DNA of 64,000 nucleotides from Chamaecyparis obtusa (taxonomy: Eukaryota; Streptophyta; Pinopsida; Cupressales; Cupressaceae): positions 846,001-910,000 of the forward strand of contig BSBK01003252.1 in NCBI GenBank assembly GCA_027943335.1. The letters run 5' to 3'. Shown here piece by piece: positions 34,422 to 46,086 of the stretch. Under the pieces are notes generated by a model. It searched no databases and was not told where the DNA came from. It worked only from the letters and a program-made list of their open reading frames with translations. A program made the translations under genes and the position numbers. Position 1 is the first letter of the stretch; the number at the start of each line of letters is the position of its first letter.

Positions 34422-36331
34422 ATGGTCACTCCCATTGTTTATGATGTTGCTAAGAAGAAAAGATATGTTTTCAAGAGGCACCCATTTAAATCAACCCTAG
34501 ATGATTTAGACAGATCTTTCTCCTGCACGCCTATGGGCGTCATGCATGTGGAAGACATAAGGTCTTACATATACTATAAGAAAGAACCTATTGGACTAGA
34601 TAGGTTAAGGGCACACATGGATACCATGTTGAAATAGGATAAAAAATTCAAGGATGAATACACCAAATGGAATGACCACCCTATTATTGAGTATGCTATG
34701 ACATATGAATTCTATGAGATAAAATGGATAAAGATCTTATTGAGTAGAATCCATGATGATCTATTTTGGATTGGAGATGGTCTAGCAAGAATCACAAGTG
34801 ATCTAATACATGAGATAACAGGCCTTTCTAGGATAGGCGTCATCCTTCTAGTGGGCAAGGATGTCTAGAAAATGGTAGAGCAAGTATGTAAATCAAGGAG
34901 TGATAGGCGCATCATGACTATTGATCCAATTGAGCAAGCAGACATAAAATTGATGTCAATGATACTAGGTTACATGTTTCATCACACCAGCAGGGTGAAT
35001 AGTGTGTCTGCGGGCACTATTCTAGCTACCATGAGACTAGTAAAGGAAGATGGAGAGTTCAAATTGTGTGAGATCTTGCATGCACAGTTGATAAATAACA
35101 TCAAATCTATCAAAAATGACAAGACAAAGAAGTTGAGACCTTCAATGTACCAATGAAAGGTCCTCAGGACTCAACGCCCATAACAAAAACTCAAACAAAG
35201 GAAGACAAGTCTGTGCCCATCTTAGAATCACATGAAGGCAACACTATTATCATAGATAATGTGGAGATAGCCATGGTGGCTACTAATAAGGATTTGGAAA
35301 AGTTTGAGGAAGCATTTGTTAGTACTGAAGAAGCTGAAATCTTATGCAACAATACACCTCCCACTTAGCAAGAAGAAGTACTCACAGAAGATGTATCTGA
35401 TAAGAAAGAAGAAGAAGAGGTAGAAAAGAAAGAAGAAGATACTTCTATTGATCTTGCAAAGGTAAAATAGGAAGTGGTGGACAACACTCCTGTCACTCCC
35501 TCCTCAGCATTATTGTCAAGTTTGACACCTGACACAAGTAGTTTGGACTCCTAGAAAGAAGAAGACCTAATTAAGTTCAACATCTTGGCTATGGAGAAGG
35601 AAAAAGAGAAACAAGTTATGAGGAATCCTCTCCAGATAGAATCAGTGAATATTTTGAACAGTTTTTTGCTAGAGGATAAGAAAGTGCTAAAAGTACATTC
35701 GGTTGATGATGTGAGTACAGTCATCTCATAGTTCAAAAGCAATTTTGCTAGCCTAGAAGAATCTACATCCATAATAGAAGAAGAGAGGTACTTAAAGAAG
35801 AGACTGAATGAGTTGATGAGAAACTTTGCACTAGACTTGAATTCTCTTAAGTTTGGTCAAGCATCCTTGAAATAATTTACTGATGAAGGAAGAAGGATCA
35901 TTGTAGCATGCATGGATCAAGACAAGCTAACCGATGATCATTTCAAGAAGATAAAAGAGGTAGAAGCAATGATTGAGTAGGTGAATAATTTAGTGGCAAA
36001 CACATCCACTAATGTGAACATCTACAACAATGTCTACCAAGGATAGATAGACAAGATTGAGAAGGAAGAAAAAGAGATAACAAGGATAAGGTCCCGACAG
36101 ACTTAGTTGAGGAATAGTTTTGTGCCCTCTTTAGACAGCCTCAATCAAAATATAAAGGAAATTGATGCCACCATGGTAACTTATGATCGTGGTCCCATCA
36201 ATGACTTGGAGAAGATGGAGAACCTTCAATATGCATTATGCGCCCACCTCCAAATAGTTAACTCTCTGATAACCTTTTGGAAGGAGATCCAGAACCTCAA
36301 GATTGCATATTCAGATGTTTTCCCTCAGTGA
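34422..36331 (+). pseudogene. A ORF2 (unknown function)
   Basis: The start is the ATG at 34422 (MVTPIVYDVAKKKRYVFK). Shared with C ORF2: RYxFKRxPFKS, DDL, TPxGV, HVEDIR and YIxYK; the segment ILLSRIHDDLFWIGDG with ITSDLIHEITGL; and GYMFHHTSR. The middle is acidic. The C-terminal third is coiled coil, ending FWKEIQNLKIAYSDVFPQ and a TGA at 36329-36331. A frameshift near 35100-35155 and about a dozen stops break it. The original length would be near 640 residues, shorter than C ORF2. The protein has no visible enzyme motif, and its function is unknown. Confidence 0.7.
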
Positions 36332-36356
36332 GTATGTGTAGATACAATTTTTTAAT

Positions 36357-36533
36357 GCACCTTTGTCATTAATGTCAAAGGGGGAGTTGTGTATATAATA
36401 TAGAGTATATATATGTATAGGGAGATATAAGATTATGTATAAAAATGTATAGAAGACAAAAAGTTTTTGTGTTAAGGGACAATTAGCAACTTGGCCATAT
36501 TCCTTTGTTGCCATCAATGAAAAAGGGGGAGAT
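36357..36533 (+). promoter_or_regulatory. A double polypurine tract
   Basis: The internal block reads TTTGTCATTAATGTCAAAGG then GGGA (36362-36385). The terminal block reads GCCATCAATGAAAAAGGGGG (36510-36529), followed by AGAT and the LTR start at 36534. Confidence 0.8.
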
Positions 36534-37651
36534 TGTTGGAAAGTTGTCTATACTGAATTATATGACTTGATATAGTGTTGTCATTATGGCAACAAATTCA
36601 TATAGTAGTTTGGAGTCAGTGCACTTAGTGTAAAGATCAGAATTCAGTTAAGTGTTCAAGACTGGACAATATAGAGAGTTCCTGCAGCTCAAAGCATTAG
36701 CGCATGTGTGTATAGATGAATTATGGTATGCACCCTAGAAATTAAGTTTTTTAGACTATAATTATGCTTAGACTATGAGCACATAAGTAGATATGAAAAG
36801 ATGTGAAAGTTACAGTCACTTGAAGTTGCACAGCCAACATGTGCCAGCAGAGAACAAAGCATGTAGCTGACAGTTAGCATTTTGATTTGCCATTATAATT
36901 TAATGTTGTAAAGGCCATGCACCCATTGTATTTAGGTTTTTGACATGTTTATATGTATAATTGTAAGCATGCTTAAGACAATTAATTTGGAAGCATTGTT
37001 TGTAATTAGTTATAGGGCCGACCTAATTGTTTTTTTTATATGAGCGTATAAATATAAGATGCACCCATTGTATTTGAGATGGAAGTAAGAAGAGAGTTGT
37101 GATAAGAAGAGAAGAGGTATGTGAAGATAGCATAAGATGTATTAGAGATTTTCTAGAGGTCAAAGCATCAGTGCACCAAAGAAACTGATCTGACAAGCAG
37201 TGTCACAGTGACAGTTCACCTACAGATATAATGTGTATCTAAAATCAGAAGGTTGTAGCCTTCACCATTTGAGCAGTGAGCTCTAGGATAGTGAGTCCAC
37301 TCCCCTAATAGGGATCATTGTAAAAGAGTCCTAATAGGGTCCGAACCTTAACAAGGTCTACTATACTTAAAGTATTGTAAAGCTACTCCTAATAGGGTAA
37401 AGGATCTTCTAACAAGGATCACAAAACACTAGTGTAGAATATTAGTGGGTATCAAGTCCCACTGGGGTTTTTACCTATTTGGGTTTCCCCATACCCATAT
37501 TGGTGTCTTATGTTGATTTCATGTTTCATGTTTATGTGAATGTTTAATTCAGTACTTAAGCATTTAAGTTCAGCGTAAAGATTAAAGTAAAAAGTTAAAA
37601 TACAGTGAACACTGATTCACCCCCCCCCTCTCAATGTTCCCATTCCTAACA
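36534..37651 (+). repeat. A 3' LTR (1118 bp)
   Basis: Same length as the 5' LTR. The hairpin is at 37445-37462. It is followed by TTATG, the second copy of the target duplication, and then by the right part of the C 5' LTR. Confidence 0.95.
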
Positions 37652-38153
37652 TTATGATGATGAAGTAAGATTGTGAATCTAAGAGCAGAGATCAAATGCA
37701 ATTTTAGGAAGAGGTTGAGCTATAACTGGAACTATCTAAGCAAGATAAGTGCTTGTATTGTTCACATTTTGGAGAATTCTTTTGGGATAGTTTTTTTATT
37801 GTAAGAGCAGTTTTCTCACCACCTTTAACTAGGTGTTTTGTATACCCATAAACAAGGTTTTATATGCCTCTAACAAGGAAATGTACTATGTAACAATCAG
37901 CTCCTAATAGGGCTAGATCTCCTAACATGGATATTATATTTTAGTGCATATTTATCAGTACCATCCCCACCGGGGTTTTCTCTTGGCTAGGGTTTCCTCG
38001 AGAACAAATCATGGTGTCATGAGTAATGTGTTATGCTTATATGTTATTTTCATTTTTGCATTACTTTGGATTGTTTATAATTGTTTAAAGTTGAAATCAA
38101 AGTTTTGTAATACTAATTCACCCCCCTTCTCAGTATTACCTAATCCTAACAAT

Positions 38154-38165
38154 TGGTATCAGAGC
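38154..38165 (+). promoter_or_regulatory. C primer-binding site (tRNA-Met)
   Basis: A perfect TGGTATCAGAGC two bases after the C 5' LTR end. Confidence 0.95.
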
Positions 38166-38210
38166 TATTGGCCCTTGAAGAGAAAGCCTAACAAATTAAG
38201 GGAGATCAAA

Positions 38211-39249
38211 ATGGATTCAGAAGATTTTCAAGAGAAATTTGAAGTTTCAATTGAATATCTTGAAATTTTAATGATCTTTAAAGTTTCCTAAAAAAGTTGA
38301 AGAGTCACTAAAAGAAGCTAATATGCAGATAGGACAAATGAAGACTGAACTTGACCAATAAAAAGATAAATATCAAGAATTGGAAAAATATAATCAGATC
38401 ATTAAATTTGAACTCACAAAAGCCAAATTACACATTGAAAAGTTACACATGAGAAGTAAAAAGACTGATGAACAAAGAGAAAGATAAAAGCCTAAAGGAG
38501 ATATGATTGGATTTGGATTCAATGAAGCTGAATGTTCAAAAACCCAAGAAAAATCAAATGAAGAAAAAATTGAGGAAATACCTACTCCTGAAGAGAGACC
38601 TACTCATGAAGAACCTAGAGAATAGTTTAGACCCTTTAGAGGTAGATGTTTCAGATGCAACAAATTTGGACACATGAAAAGAGATTGCATAAATAAAGGT
38701 AACTCTAAGCCCTTTACTAGTTAATATTTTAATTGCTATGAATATGGACACAAGAAAGAAAATTGTAGAAAATCTTATCAATCCAGGTATAAGCAAGACT
38801 ATGTCAGAGAAGAATCAGCAACCAAGATTACATGTAAAAAATGTAATAACTTTAGGCATACAGCAAGGTATTGTAAGCTGCAGACTAATCAAGATAGAAG
38901 AAGACCACCTACTTGTTATAAGTGTAATAATCTAGGTCACATTACAAATTTTTGCAGATATAATGGAGATGACAACAAAAGAGGACCAAGAAGATCAAGT
39001 AAATCAAAAGGACCACCTCCTATGGTTATAAGGAAGAATATTGGTGACAATGGTAAGAGTCCAAATGACTACACAAATGAATTTGAGAGTCATTTCAAGA
39101 AATCAGAGGATGAGAAGATATGGCAAGTAAAAGTTCTAAATAAATCATTGGTTCAGGGAGAGATAGTTGATGATACTATGTCTTCGCATGATGAGTTCTT
39201 TGAGGCATCGTCACATAGCCTTATGGGTAGCATTGGATGCAGTGAATAG
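38211..39249 (+). pseudogene. gag: C gag: coiled coil plus four zinc knuckles
   Basis: The start is the ATG at 38211 (MDSEDFQEKFEVSIEYLE). The coiled-coil N-terminal part is broken by a stop and frameshift at about 38290 and more stops to about 38625. Knuckles follow: CFRCNKFGHMKRDC (near 38650), a decayed YFNCYEYGHKKENC, CKKCNNFRHTARYC and CYKCNNLGHITNFC (near 38916). A short tail runs to 39249. Relative to A gag the coiled coil is shorter. No pol sequence follows; ORF2 starts 360 bp further on. Confidence 0.8.
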
Positions 39250-39612
39250 AAAATATCTAGCCCCTATATATGTGGAGTAAGCTCATGCAAGCTTAGGAAT
39301 GATGTGTATAGACATTGCAGAGTCTGTGGATGAGAGCGCAACACTTGGAGATTCATCTTCTATGTTCGTGAGTTTTGTATCAATTGGACGACATGCAAAG
39401 TTGAGCTACTTGTGCTTAATACACACACTCAGCTTGCAATGGATAAAAGGACTTAAAATACCTCAAATCTACACATTTGTTGATCAACGCTTAAGGAGAA
39501 CAAAGTAGAGAATATTATCAATCATCTGGAAAAGTGAATACGTGATCGCGTGAAGAAAAGCATCAAACTTAGGTGTGTTTAATATATTTAGACATAATCT
39601 CTTAGAGAAGTC
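39250..39612 (+). other. C gag-ORF2 spacer
   Basis: Non-coding. TTGCAATGGATAAAAGGAC (39434-39452) and ACACATTTGTTGATCAACG (39471-39489) align with the A spacer blocks that precede ORF2 by a similar distance. GGATAAAAGG could be a TATA-like element. Confidence 0.4.
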
Positions 39613-42289
39613 ATGGATGCACCAGTAGTTTATGATGTTGTAGACAGACCTAGGTATAAATTCAAGAGGTATCCATTCAAATCCTATGAGGATGATCTGG
39701 AAGGAGCATTTTCACAAACCCCCATAGGCGTGCTGCATGTAGAAGACATTAGGGCATACATACACTATAAGTATGAGATCATTGGGGAGGTTAACATCTA
39801 CAGTGAATTGGATAGTATGGTAGAAGTTGATGGATCCATGGTAGAGGAATTTAAGCACCTAAAAGATCAATAAATCCTTAAGTTAATCCTACTCACATAA
39901 TTCATGAAATTTGAATGGTTTAAGATCATTCTTAGCAGAGTTCATGACCAGTTTTTGTGGCTTGGTGAACAACTTGTGAAAATTTGTGCACTCTTGATTC
40001 ATGAGATCATAGGCCTTGAAAATGAAGGATCACTACCTGTAGTTGAAAAGAGCCAAAGGAAACTGGCATAAGCCCTAACACATTCAAAGTGGGATAAGAG
40101 GGAAATGATAGTTAATGATATTTATTTTTAGGATATCAGATTGATAGCAATGTTTCTAGGCTACAAGTTTTTTTACAATAGCAGACCTAAATATGTATCT
40201 ATTGGAGTCATCATGATGGCATACAGAATGGTGAAAGAAAAAAAGAAGTATAATCTCTATGAAATCCTAGCACAATAGTTTATTGAGAATGTGAAGGCCA
40301 TAAAGAAGGACAAATCTAAGGCATTTAGGTTTGGATCATTGCTAATTCATATGTATATTCATATCATTCACAAATTTCCTGGCATGCATCCCAGAGCATG
40401 AAAAGATAATGAACCCACTAAACTTCAAATCTCAAAGTACTATAGAAGATAGAAGAAGGACTGGGTAGATGGAGAATTGTTTGGCATGATTAAGATATTG
40501 TAGAAGCAGATGAAAGAGAGGTAAAGAATACCAAAGAATTTAGTGGGAAAATATGAGGACACTATCTGTTTCATGGTTGAAACTGATTGTGTCTTCTTTG
40601 AGGTAGTTAAGCCAAGAACTAAGTGGTTCTATCCTATGGGATATGAGGTAAGTGCTAAAATCCTAACTATGCAAGTGGAGCATGTACTGGCAGAAAAAAA
40701 AGACCCTACCCAAGAAAGATGAGGAACATACAAGGAGAAGTATGAGAAAGTCAGAGAAGAGAAAGAGAAGGTAACAAGGAAAAGGAAAGTTAGCAAGATT
40801 GTTGAATATATCATTGCAAAGGTGGGAATCACAAAAAGGCAATTGATAGATATGAAAAATAAGATGGATGCATCTTCCACCATTGCCACTGATGTACCCA
40901 TTCCTTTAGAGATAGAAAAGACAGTGGCTCCTACTGTTGATATTATTCATTTGTCAGCCTTTCAAGAGGAAGAAACACAAGATGTTGTGACTGTAGTTAT
41001 TCCCAAAAGATCAACAAGGACAAGTAAGAAGGAAAATCCTAAAGAAAAAGAGACATAAGTGAAGAGGAAGAAGGAAGAAAAGGCAGTTGAGAAAGAGGTT
41101 GAGAAAATAGTTCAAAAGGATCCACAAACCTTTCAGAAAGTGAACCTTAAATCACTGCATAAGAGAGTAATTAAAGATGGAAATCTATTAAGAGTGAATA
41201 GATACTATGATAGATATGACTCTGAGGACCAAGCAGTCATTGAAGATACTATCATTGAGCATTTGCTTCTTTTTTAGAAGAATTTGTTGGAGATTGAAGG
41301 AAACATTCCCAAAGACCTATACAGTAAACTGGAAATCATGAAACCATTAGCACATTAAGGGGATGAGAACATAAGGAACAAGAAAATTGAAGATGTGTTA
41401 CTGGTTGTTTCTCTATAGGAGAGAGAGAGGATCATAAATGCACTAAAATCCCTACTGAGAACAAAGGCCAGACTAGTCAAAATTATGGCTAGGAAATATG
41501 ATGAGGTGATTGAGGACACCCAACAAGCATTAGACCAAGTTCTACTGTATGACATGCTAAAGAAGGTTTCACCTCCCAAGGCTTCCAAGCCTATATCTTT
41601 GGCTTTAGGAGAAAGTTCCAAGGTAGTGGATGAAAGTGTTCAAGATAGCATACAACAATATTTCTTTGTCGTTGGTGTGCCTATGAGCCTTGAAACTTTG
41701 TAGGATGTTAATGATCCATTTTTAGATAATATGGATAGTGCGATGGAGGTTGGATATCAAGAGAAGATAGAGGAAGAGAAACCATAAGAGAAACAAGAAG
41801 ATAAAGTACAAGAGAAAGAAATTCAGCTAAAGGAGAAGAAGGTGGAACAGATAAGATTAGAAAATATTTCTGAGGTTAGTTTGGACACCTCTTTATTGTT
41901 GAAAAGTATGGCCAAACCAATAATTTGTAATGTGGACAACATGGATGCGGATGAGCTGATGAGACTATCATTTATGGCTTTTGCTAAAGCTAAGGAGAGA
42001 TAAGTTCATAAAGGTGACAAAAGAGTTAAGGTAATGGTCAGGGTTGTAAAAATAGTGAACGAGCTACTCCCTTCACCGGTTATCTTCAAAGAAAAGGATG
42101 AAGCTGAGAACCTTGGTACAATGTTGGATAGCTTTGATAATCATTTTGATTCATTTTTAAAAACTGCAAAAGAAAAGGCTAAGAAGAAATTTTTGGGAAA
42201 GAAGTTGAGAGAAGTTTGTAAGTCCATTTCATGGGACTTAAACATTCTCAAGGCTAATACTCTTAAGGCCAAGAGTTATGTAGCACAAG

Positions 42290-43275
42290 GGTATGTGCGG
42301 GACCATGGTATGTCAAACTAGGCCCTTAAGTGGCAATGAAAATTTAAAAAATCAGGTTTAGGCAAGTTGACATAAAAATTTGAGCAAGTTATAAATATTA
42401 TATCAAAAATATGTAACAAGAGAATATATAGAAAATTGAATTTAGTTTCTAAAATACTAGGCCTTTTTATAAAAATAATTATTCTATATGTTGAAATTTT
42501 CAAATTTCAATGCAGTAGTACAAAACTTTCAGGAAAAAAATAAGAAGTAGGTGTATGTCTGACCACCTTAAACACAATCAAATGATAGTTTTTTTTTACA
42601 AGATTCTAGATATAAGTAGTAGATTCATGTCCGGATGTGACACAATTTTTTGTAATTTTTTTTCAAGTAAATAATTTATTATGATGTTTATTCTACAAAT
42701 TTTCCATAATACAAAACTCTCATGTCTGACCACGTTAACTTAGTCTAAACTTTATCAAATTGAATTTTTTTAATATTTTTCTTGTAGTAGGAAAATCATA
42801 GAATGTGACACATGTTTTAGATTTCAAAAATGTTATACAGTTTGAAAGTTATAGCTATTTCTCAATAAATCTATCAATCATGACTACAAAGATAACAAGT
42901 AGGTATATGTCTGACCACATTAAACAAAATCAAATGATGATATTTTTGTATAAGATTCTAGATAAAAGTAGTAGACTCATGTCCCAATGTGATGTATTTT
43001 TTTTAAGTAAATAATTAATTATGATTTTTCTACTACAAATTTTTCTGAATATAAAAAATCTCATGTCTGACCACCTTAACTTAGTCTAAACTTCATCAAA
43101 TTGAAAGAATTATTTATTAATATTATATTAGGTGAAGTGTAAAATGTGATGTATATTTTAAATTTCAAAAATATTATACAGTTTGAAAGTTATAGTTGTT
43201 TTTCAAAGAGTCTATCTATCAAGACTTCTTTTTCACATCGCCACTTTTTGGCATACCATGATCCTGCACATTCCC
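42290..43275. mobile_element. Non-autonomous inverted-repeat (MITE-like) DNA transposon, 986 bp
   Basis: The left end GGTATGTGCGGGACCATGGT is an imperfect inverted repeat of the right end (reverse complement GGGAATGTGCAGGATCATGG), and the match continues through ATGGTATGYCAAA to an AAGTGGCRATG block. ACAAG flanks it on both sides (42285-42289 and 43276-43280). It carries no coding sequence. Inside, about 350 bp is duplicated in tandem (near 42546-42897 and 42898-43230), each copy containing TATGTCTGACCAC and AGTAGTAGA blocks. The superfamily is not clear: a 5-bp duplication and a GG start do not fit one superfamily cleanly. Confidence 0.75.
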
Positions 43276-43481
43276 ACAAGGTAGGAAAATATAAAGCTTC
43301 TACATAAATACTTACAGGCACATGAAGAACATTGAGGAGATCATAGCCAAGGATGGGGCTACCCTTGACAGTCTTATGGATAGTTGTGAATCATCTTCAC
43401 AAACTATGGGAGAAATAAATAAAGAGACATATAGACTATTGGATAAGATAGGGGTACTGGAAATGAAGAAAGGGAGAGTTA

Positions 43482-44532
43482 TGTTAGAAATAGGGAATAC
43501 TAAGAGGGGGGGGAGTGAATCAATATTCTACAAACTTTTACTTTCTCCCAATTATGGATATAACAGATTATCTTGATACATGCATAACAAAGTAAACTAA
43601 ATAACATGCATAGCAATAAAGCAAAAGAACTCATAACACATTATTTGTTCTCAAGGAAACCCTGGCCAAGGGAAAAACCTTGATGGGGATCATACCCACA
43701 AAGATACACTAAGAAAAAGTATCATGTTAAGGATGTTGACCTTGTTAGGAGCTTGTTACATATATATAGTGTCTCAGTCCTGATTAAGGGACTATAGGCC
43801 TTGTTAGAAGCCTCAACCCTGCTAAGAGTTGGTAGTACTGATTACAAATGATTACAAGATGAGCCCACAGCCCAAAAAAGTAATGTACAATGATTACTGA
43901 TTACAAAATAGGGCAAGGTACATAAAATTATACTTTCTTGATTGTCTTTCACAACTTTGCATCAATATCTTTCGCATATGTGTTCACTATATCATCTCTA
44001 TCATTTCACTTCTTCACATTCCATATGCCTTACATTTATACAAGTTATTAGGAATAATAACTTTTACAGTCAGCTTTACAAAACATAAAGCTTTACATAA
44101 AATAAATATTTACCTAAGGGTTAACATCTAGGATTTCATCCCTTTATATTATTAAGACATTATTTTGATAAAAAAAATAATCCCTTAACTCTTTACCAAT
44201 TTTGTCTTCTATCTCTATCCAGTCAGCTTTAACACTGTCTCTAGTAATACTACAATAACTTTTTCCATACAAGCCATACAGACTTGCGCTCTCACATGAG
44301 TATTCAATATGCATCATAGTATCTATGTTCAAGTGTGCAAGCATTGAACTTACTTCAATCGACATCACCAATCAAAACTATCTCAGGTTACACTAGGAAA
44401 ATACTGCACATACTTAGACAATTTTGCTCTGCGCTCTATCATACTTGCTCTCTGTCATATGCGGTCTTCATGTAGATCATATGTTTCCAAAATGACAACA
44501 TCTAGATATCTAACTCAGCCGAATTTCCAACA
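43482..44532 (-). repeat. Solo LTR J (1051 bp)
   Basis: On the plus strand it starts TGTTAGAAATAGGGAATACT and ends ...GAATTTCCAACA. It is flanked by AGTTA on both sides (43477-43481 and 44533-44537), so it is a solo LTR left by LTR-LTR recombination. It has the shared hairpin (GATGGGGATCATACCCAC, 43682-43699) and the G-run/C-tract motif near 43503. It lies in antisense orientation in C ORF2. Confidence 0.9.
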
Positions 44533-44825
44533 AGTTATAGATAGATTTGGCTTCTTGAGAAACCTACTGACCCCTAAGCTCACAATTCTTGAGTCACATC
44601 TTTTGGAGATGGAAAAAATTGAAGGCTCAATGAATGTATCTACACTTATAGAGCTAAAGGTAGTGAAGAAAGAATCATATGCATTGAATGGATTAATCCA
44701 TGTTAGTGAGCATCTAATAAATTCATGGACTGAGGAAGTGAAGACATTGGAAACCTCTTTCCAAGATGTCTTAAATCTGGTAAGTACTAAATCATTTGTG
44801 CTTAAGTTTTGCAGTTTTGAATGTA

Positions 44826-45032
44826 CCTTTTCCATTGATGTCAAAGGGAGAGGAAGAGAAAGGAAAAATGAGGAAGAGAAATAAATATGAGAGAGTAATA
44901 TGTAGAGAAGAAAATAAAAGAAAAGATGTGTAAAAAAAAAAAAAGTAGAAAAGAGAAAAAGAAAAGAAGAGAGTTGTATTGTGACACTTACTAATTTTTC
45001 TAAGTGTTTCCATCAATGCCAAAGGGAGAGAT
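44826..45032 (+). promoter_or_regulatory. C double polypurine tract
   Basis: The internal block reads CCTTTTCCATTGATGTCAAA then GGGAGAGG (44825-44852). The terminal block reads TTCCATCAATGCCAAAGGGA (45008-45027), followed by GAGAT and the LTR start. Between them is a long purine-rich stretch (44846-44978). Confidence 0.75.
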
Positions 45033-46086
45033 TGTTATAAAGTGATGTTTTGGAGCACTAGGACTCACTTGAGGGTTGTCATTTATGGAAACACTTATGA
45101 TTGGAGTGATCACATGTTGTGAAGATTGCCACTAGAGTCTCAGTCATGAAAATGACTAAGTCCAGAAATAGGATAATAGGGTACAATGCTACAGTTTTAG
45201 TTAGAAATGAAGATATATGAGGAATTAGGGCTTAAAAAGTTAACTAAAGGTATTTTTGGATGTATAAATGCTTCAGTTAAGAGCACATAAGTTTTGGATA
45301 CTAGATCGGTGAGATACAGTGTTCGGAAGGTATGCAAAGATAGTAAAATAGTATAACAGGGTATATGAACAGTTGCAAAGATCAAGGAGAGTATAGTGGA
45401 TATGGTAACATGCTAAGATAGGTGAATAAGTTATATTTCTTACTCTTTGGTAATATAAGATCACTGACTCCATAATTATCATTTTCATAAGTTATTGTTA
45501 TGTTTTGTATTGTATTTGTGAAGCCAACTTGAAGGCTGATTTTGTATAAGTATAGAGTTCTTTTTTGAAAGTGATGTATGGTAATGTTTATGATGATGAA
45601 GTAAGATTGAAAATCTAAGAGAAGAGATTAGATGCAAGTTCACAAAGACATCAAGGTATAAATGGAACTATCTAAGCAAGATAAGTTCTTGTATTGTTCA
45701 TATTTTGGAGAATTCTTTTGAGACAGTTTTTTATTGTAAGAGAAGTGTGCTCACCACCTTTAACCGGGTGTTTTGTATACCCCTAAATAGGTTTTTATAC
45801 TCCTCTAACAAGGAAATGTACTATGTAACAATTAGCTCCTAACAGGGCTAGATCTCTTAACAGGGATATTATATTTTACTGCATATTTGTGGGTACCATC
45901 CCCATCGAGGTTTTCCCTTGGATAGGGTTTCCTCAAGAAAAAATCATGGTGTAATGAGTAATGTGTTATGCTTATATGTTCTTTTCATTTCTGCATTACA
46001 TTGGATTGTTTATAATTGTTTAAAGTTGAAATCAAAGTTCTATAATACTGATTCACCCCCCCTCTCAGTATTACCTAATCCTAACA
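45033..46086 (+). repeat. C 3' LTR (1054 bp)
   Basis: Intact copy. The point where A entered the 5' copy lies near 45592. The hairpin region GTGGGTACCATCCCCAT is at 45889-45905, and the C-tract motif ACTGATTCACCCCCCCTCTC at 46047-46066. Confidence 0.9.

Larger units (their letters stand above)
25262..37651 (+). mobile_element. Element A: pol-less LTR retrotransposon with ORF2
   Basis: Both LTRs are 1118 bp (25262-26379 and 36534-37651), starting TGTTGGAAAGTTGTCTATAC and ending ...CCATTCCTAACA. The target-site duplication TTATG is perfect (25257-25261 and 37652-37656). It has a tRNA-Met primer site, coiled-coil/zinc-knuckle gag, ORF2 and double polypurine tract, and no pol. Its gag was later split by element B. 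Without B the element is about 6.0 kb. Confidence 0.95.
24702..38151 (+). repeat. C 5' LTR, split by element A
   Basis: The left part is 24702-25261 and the right part 37657-38151, after the 5-bp duplication TTATG. The intact 3' LTR reads across the same point as GGTAATGTTTATGATGATG (45581-45599). Confidence 0.9.
39613..44884 (+). pseudogene. C ORF2 (unknown function), carrying two later insertions
   Basis: The start is the ATG at 39613 (MDAPVVYDVVDRPRYKFK). The frame stays constant from 39613 to 42289 despite about fifteen stops. It holds RYKFKRYPFKS, TPIGVLHVEDIRAYIHYK, FKIILSRVHDQFLWLGEQ and GYKFFYNSR, then a long Lys/Glu-rich region and a DNMDADELMRLSFMAFAKAK module. It is interrupted by the inverted-repeat element (42290-43275, duplication ACAAG) and by solo LTR J (43482-44532, duplication AGTTA). 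The last part ends with SWTEEVKTLETSFQDVLN near 44780, matching the W-containing ends of the other ORF2s. Removing the inserts leaves about 1,050 codons. No enzyme motif is seen. Confidence 0.7.
24702..46086 (+). mobile_element. Element C: pol-less LTR retrotransposon with ORF2
   Basis: The 5' LTR (24702-25261 continued at 37657-38151) starts TGTTAGCAAGTGATG. The 3' LTR (45033-46086, 1054 bp) starts TGTTATAAAGTGATG. Both end ...CCTAATCCTAACA. The flanks CTAAG (24697-24701) and CTATG (46087-46091) differ by one base and fit a target duplication in the D LTR, where the intact copy reads GTACTATATG. The interior has gag and ORF2 but no pol. Later insertions into C are element A (in its 5' LTR), the inverted-repeat element at 42290 and solo LTR J. 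Confidence 0.9.

Noticed and set aside
44760..44820. A possible intron (GGTAAGTACT ... TTTTGCAG) at the end of C ORF2
   Set aside because: Both sites fit splice consensus, but the end lies at the usual ORF2 terminus and the other four elements show no matching splice pattern. Too little support to call.
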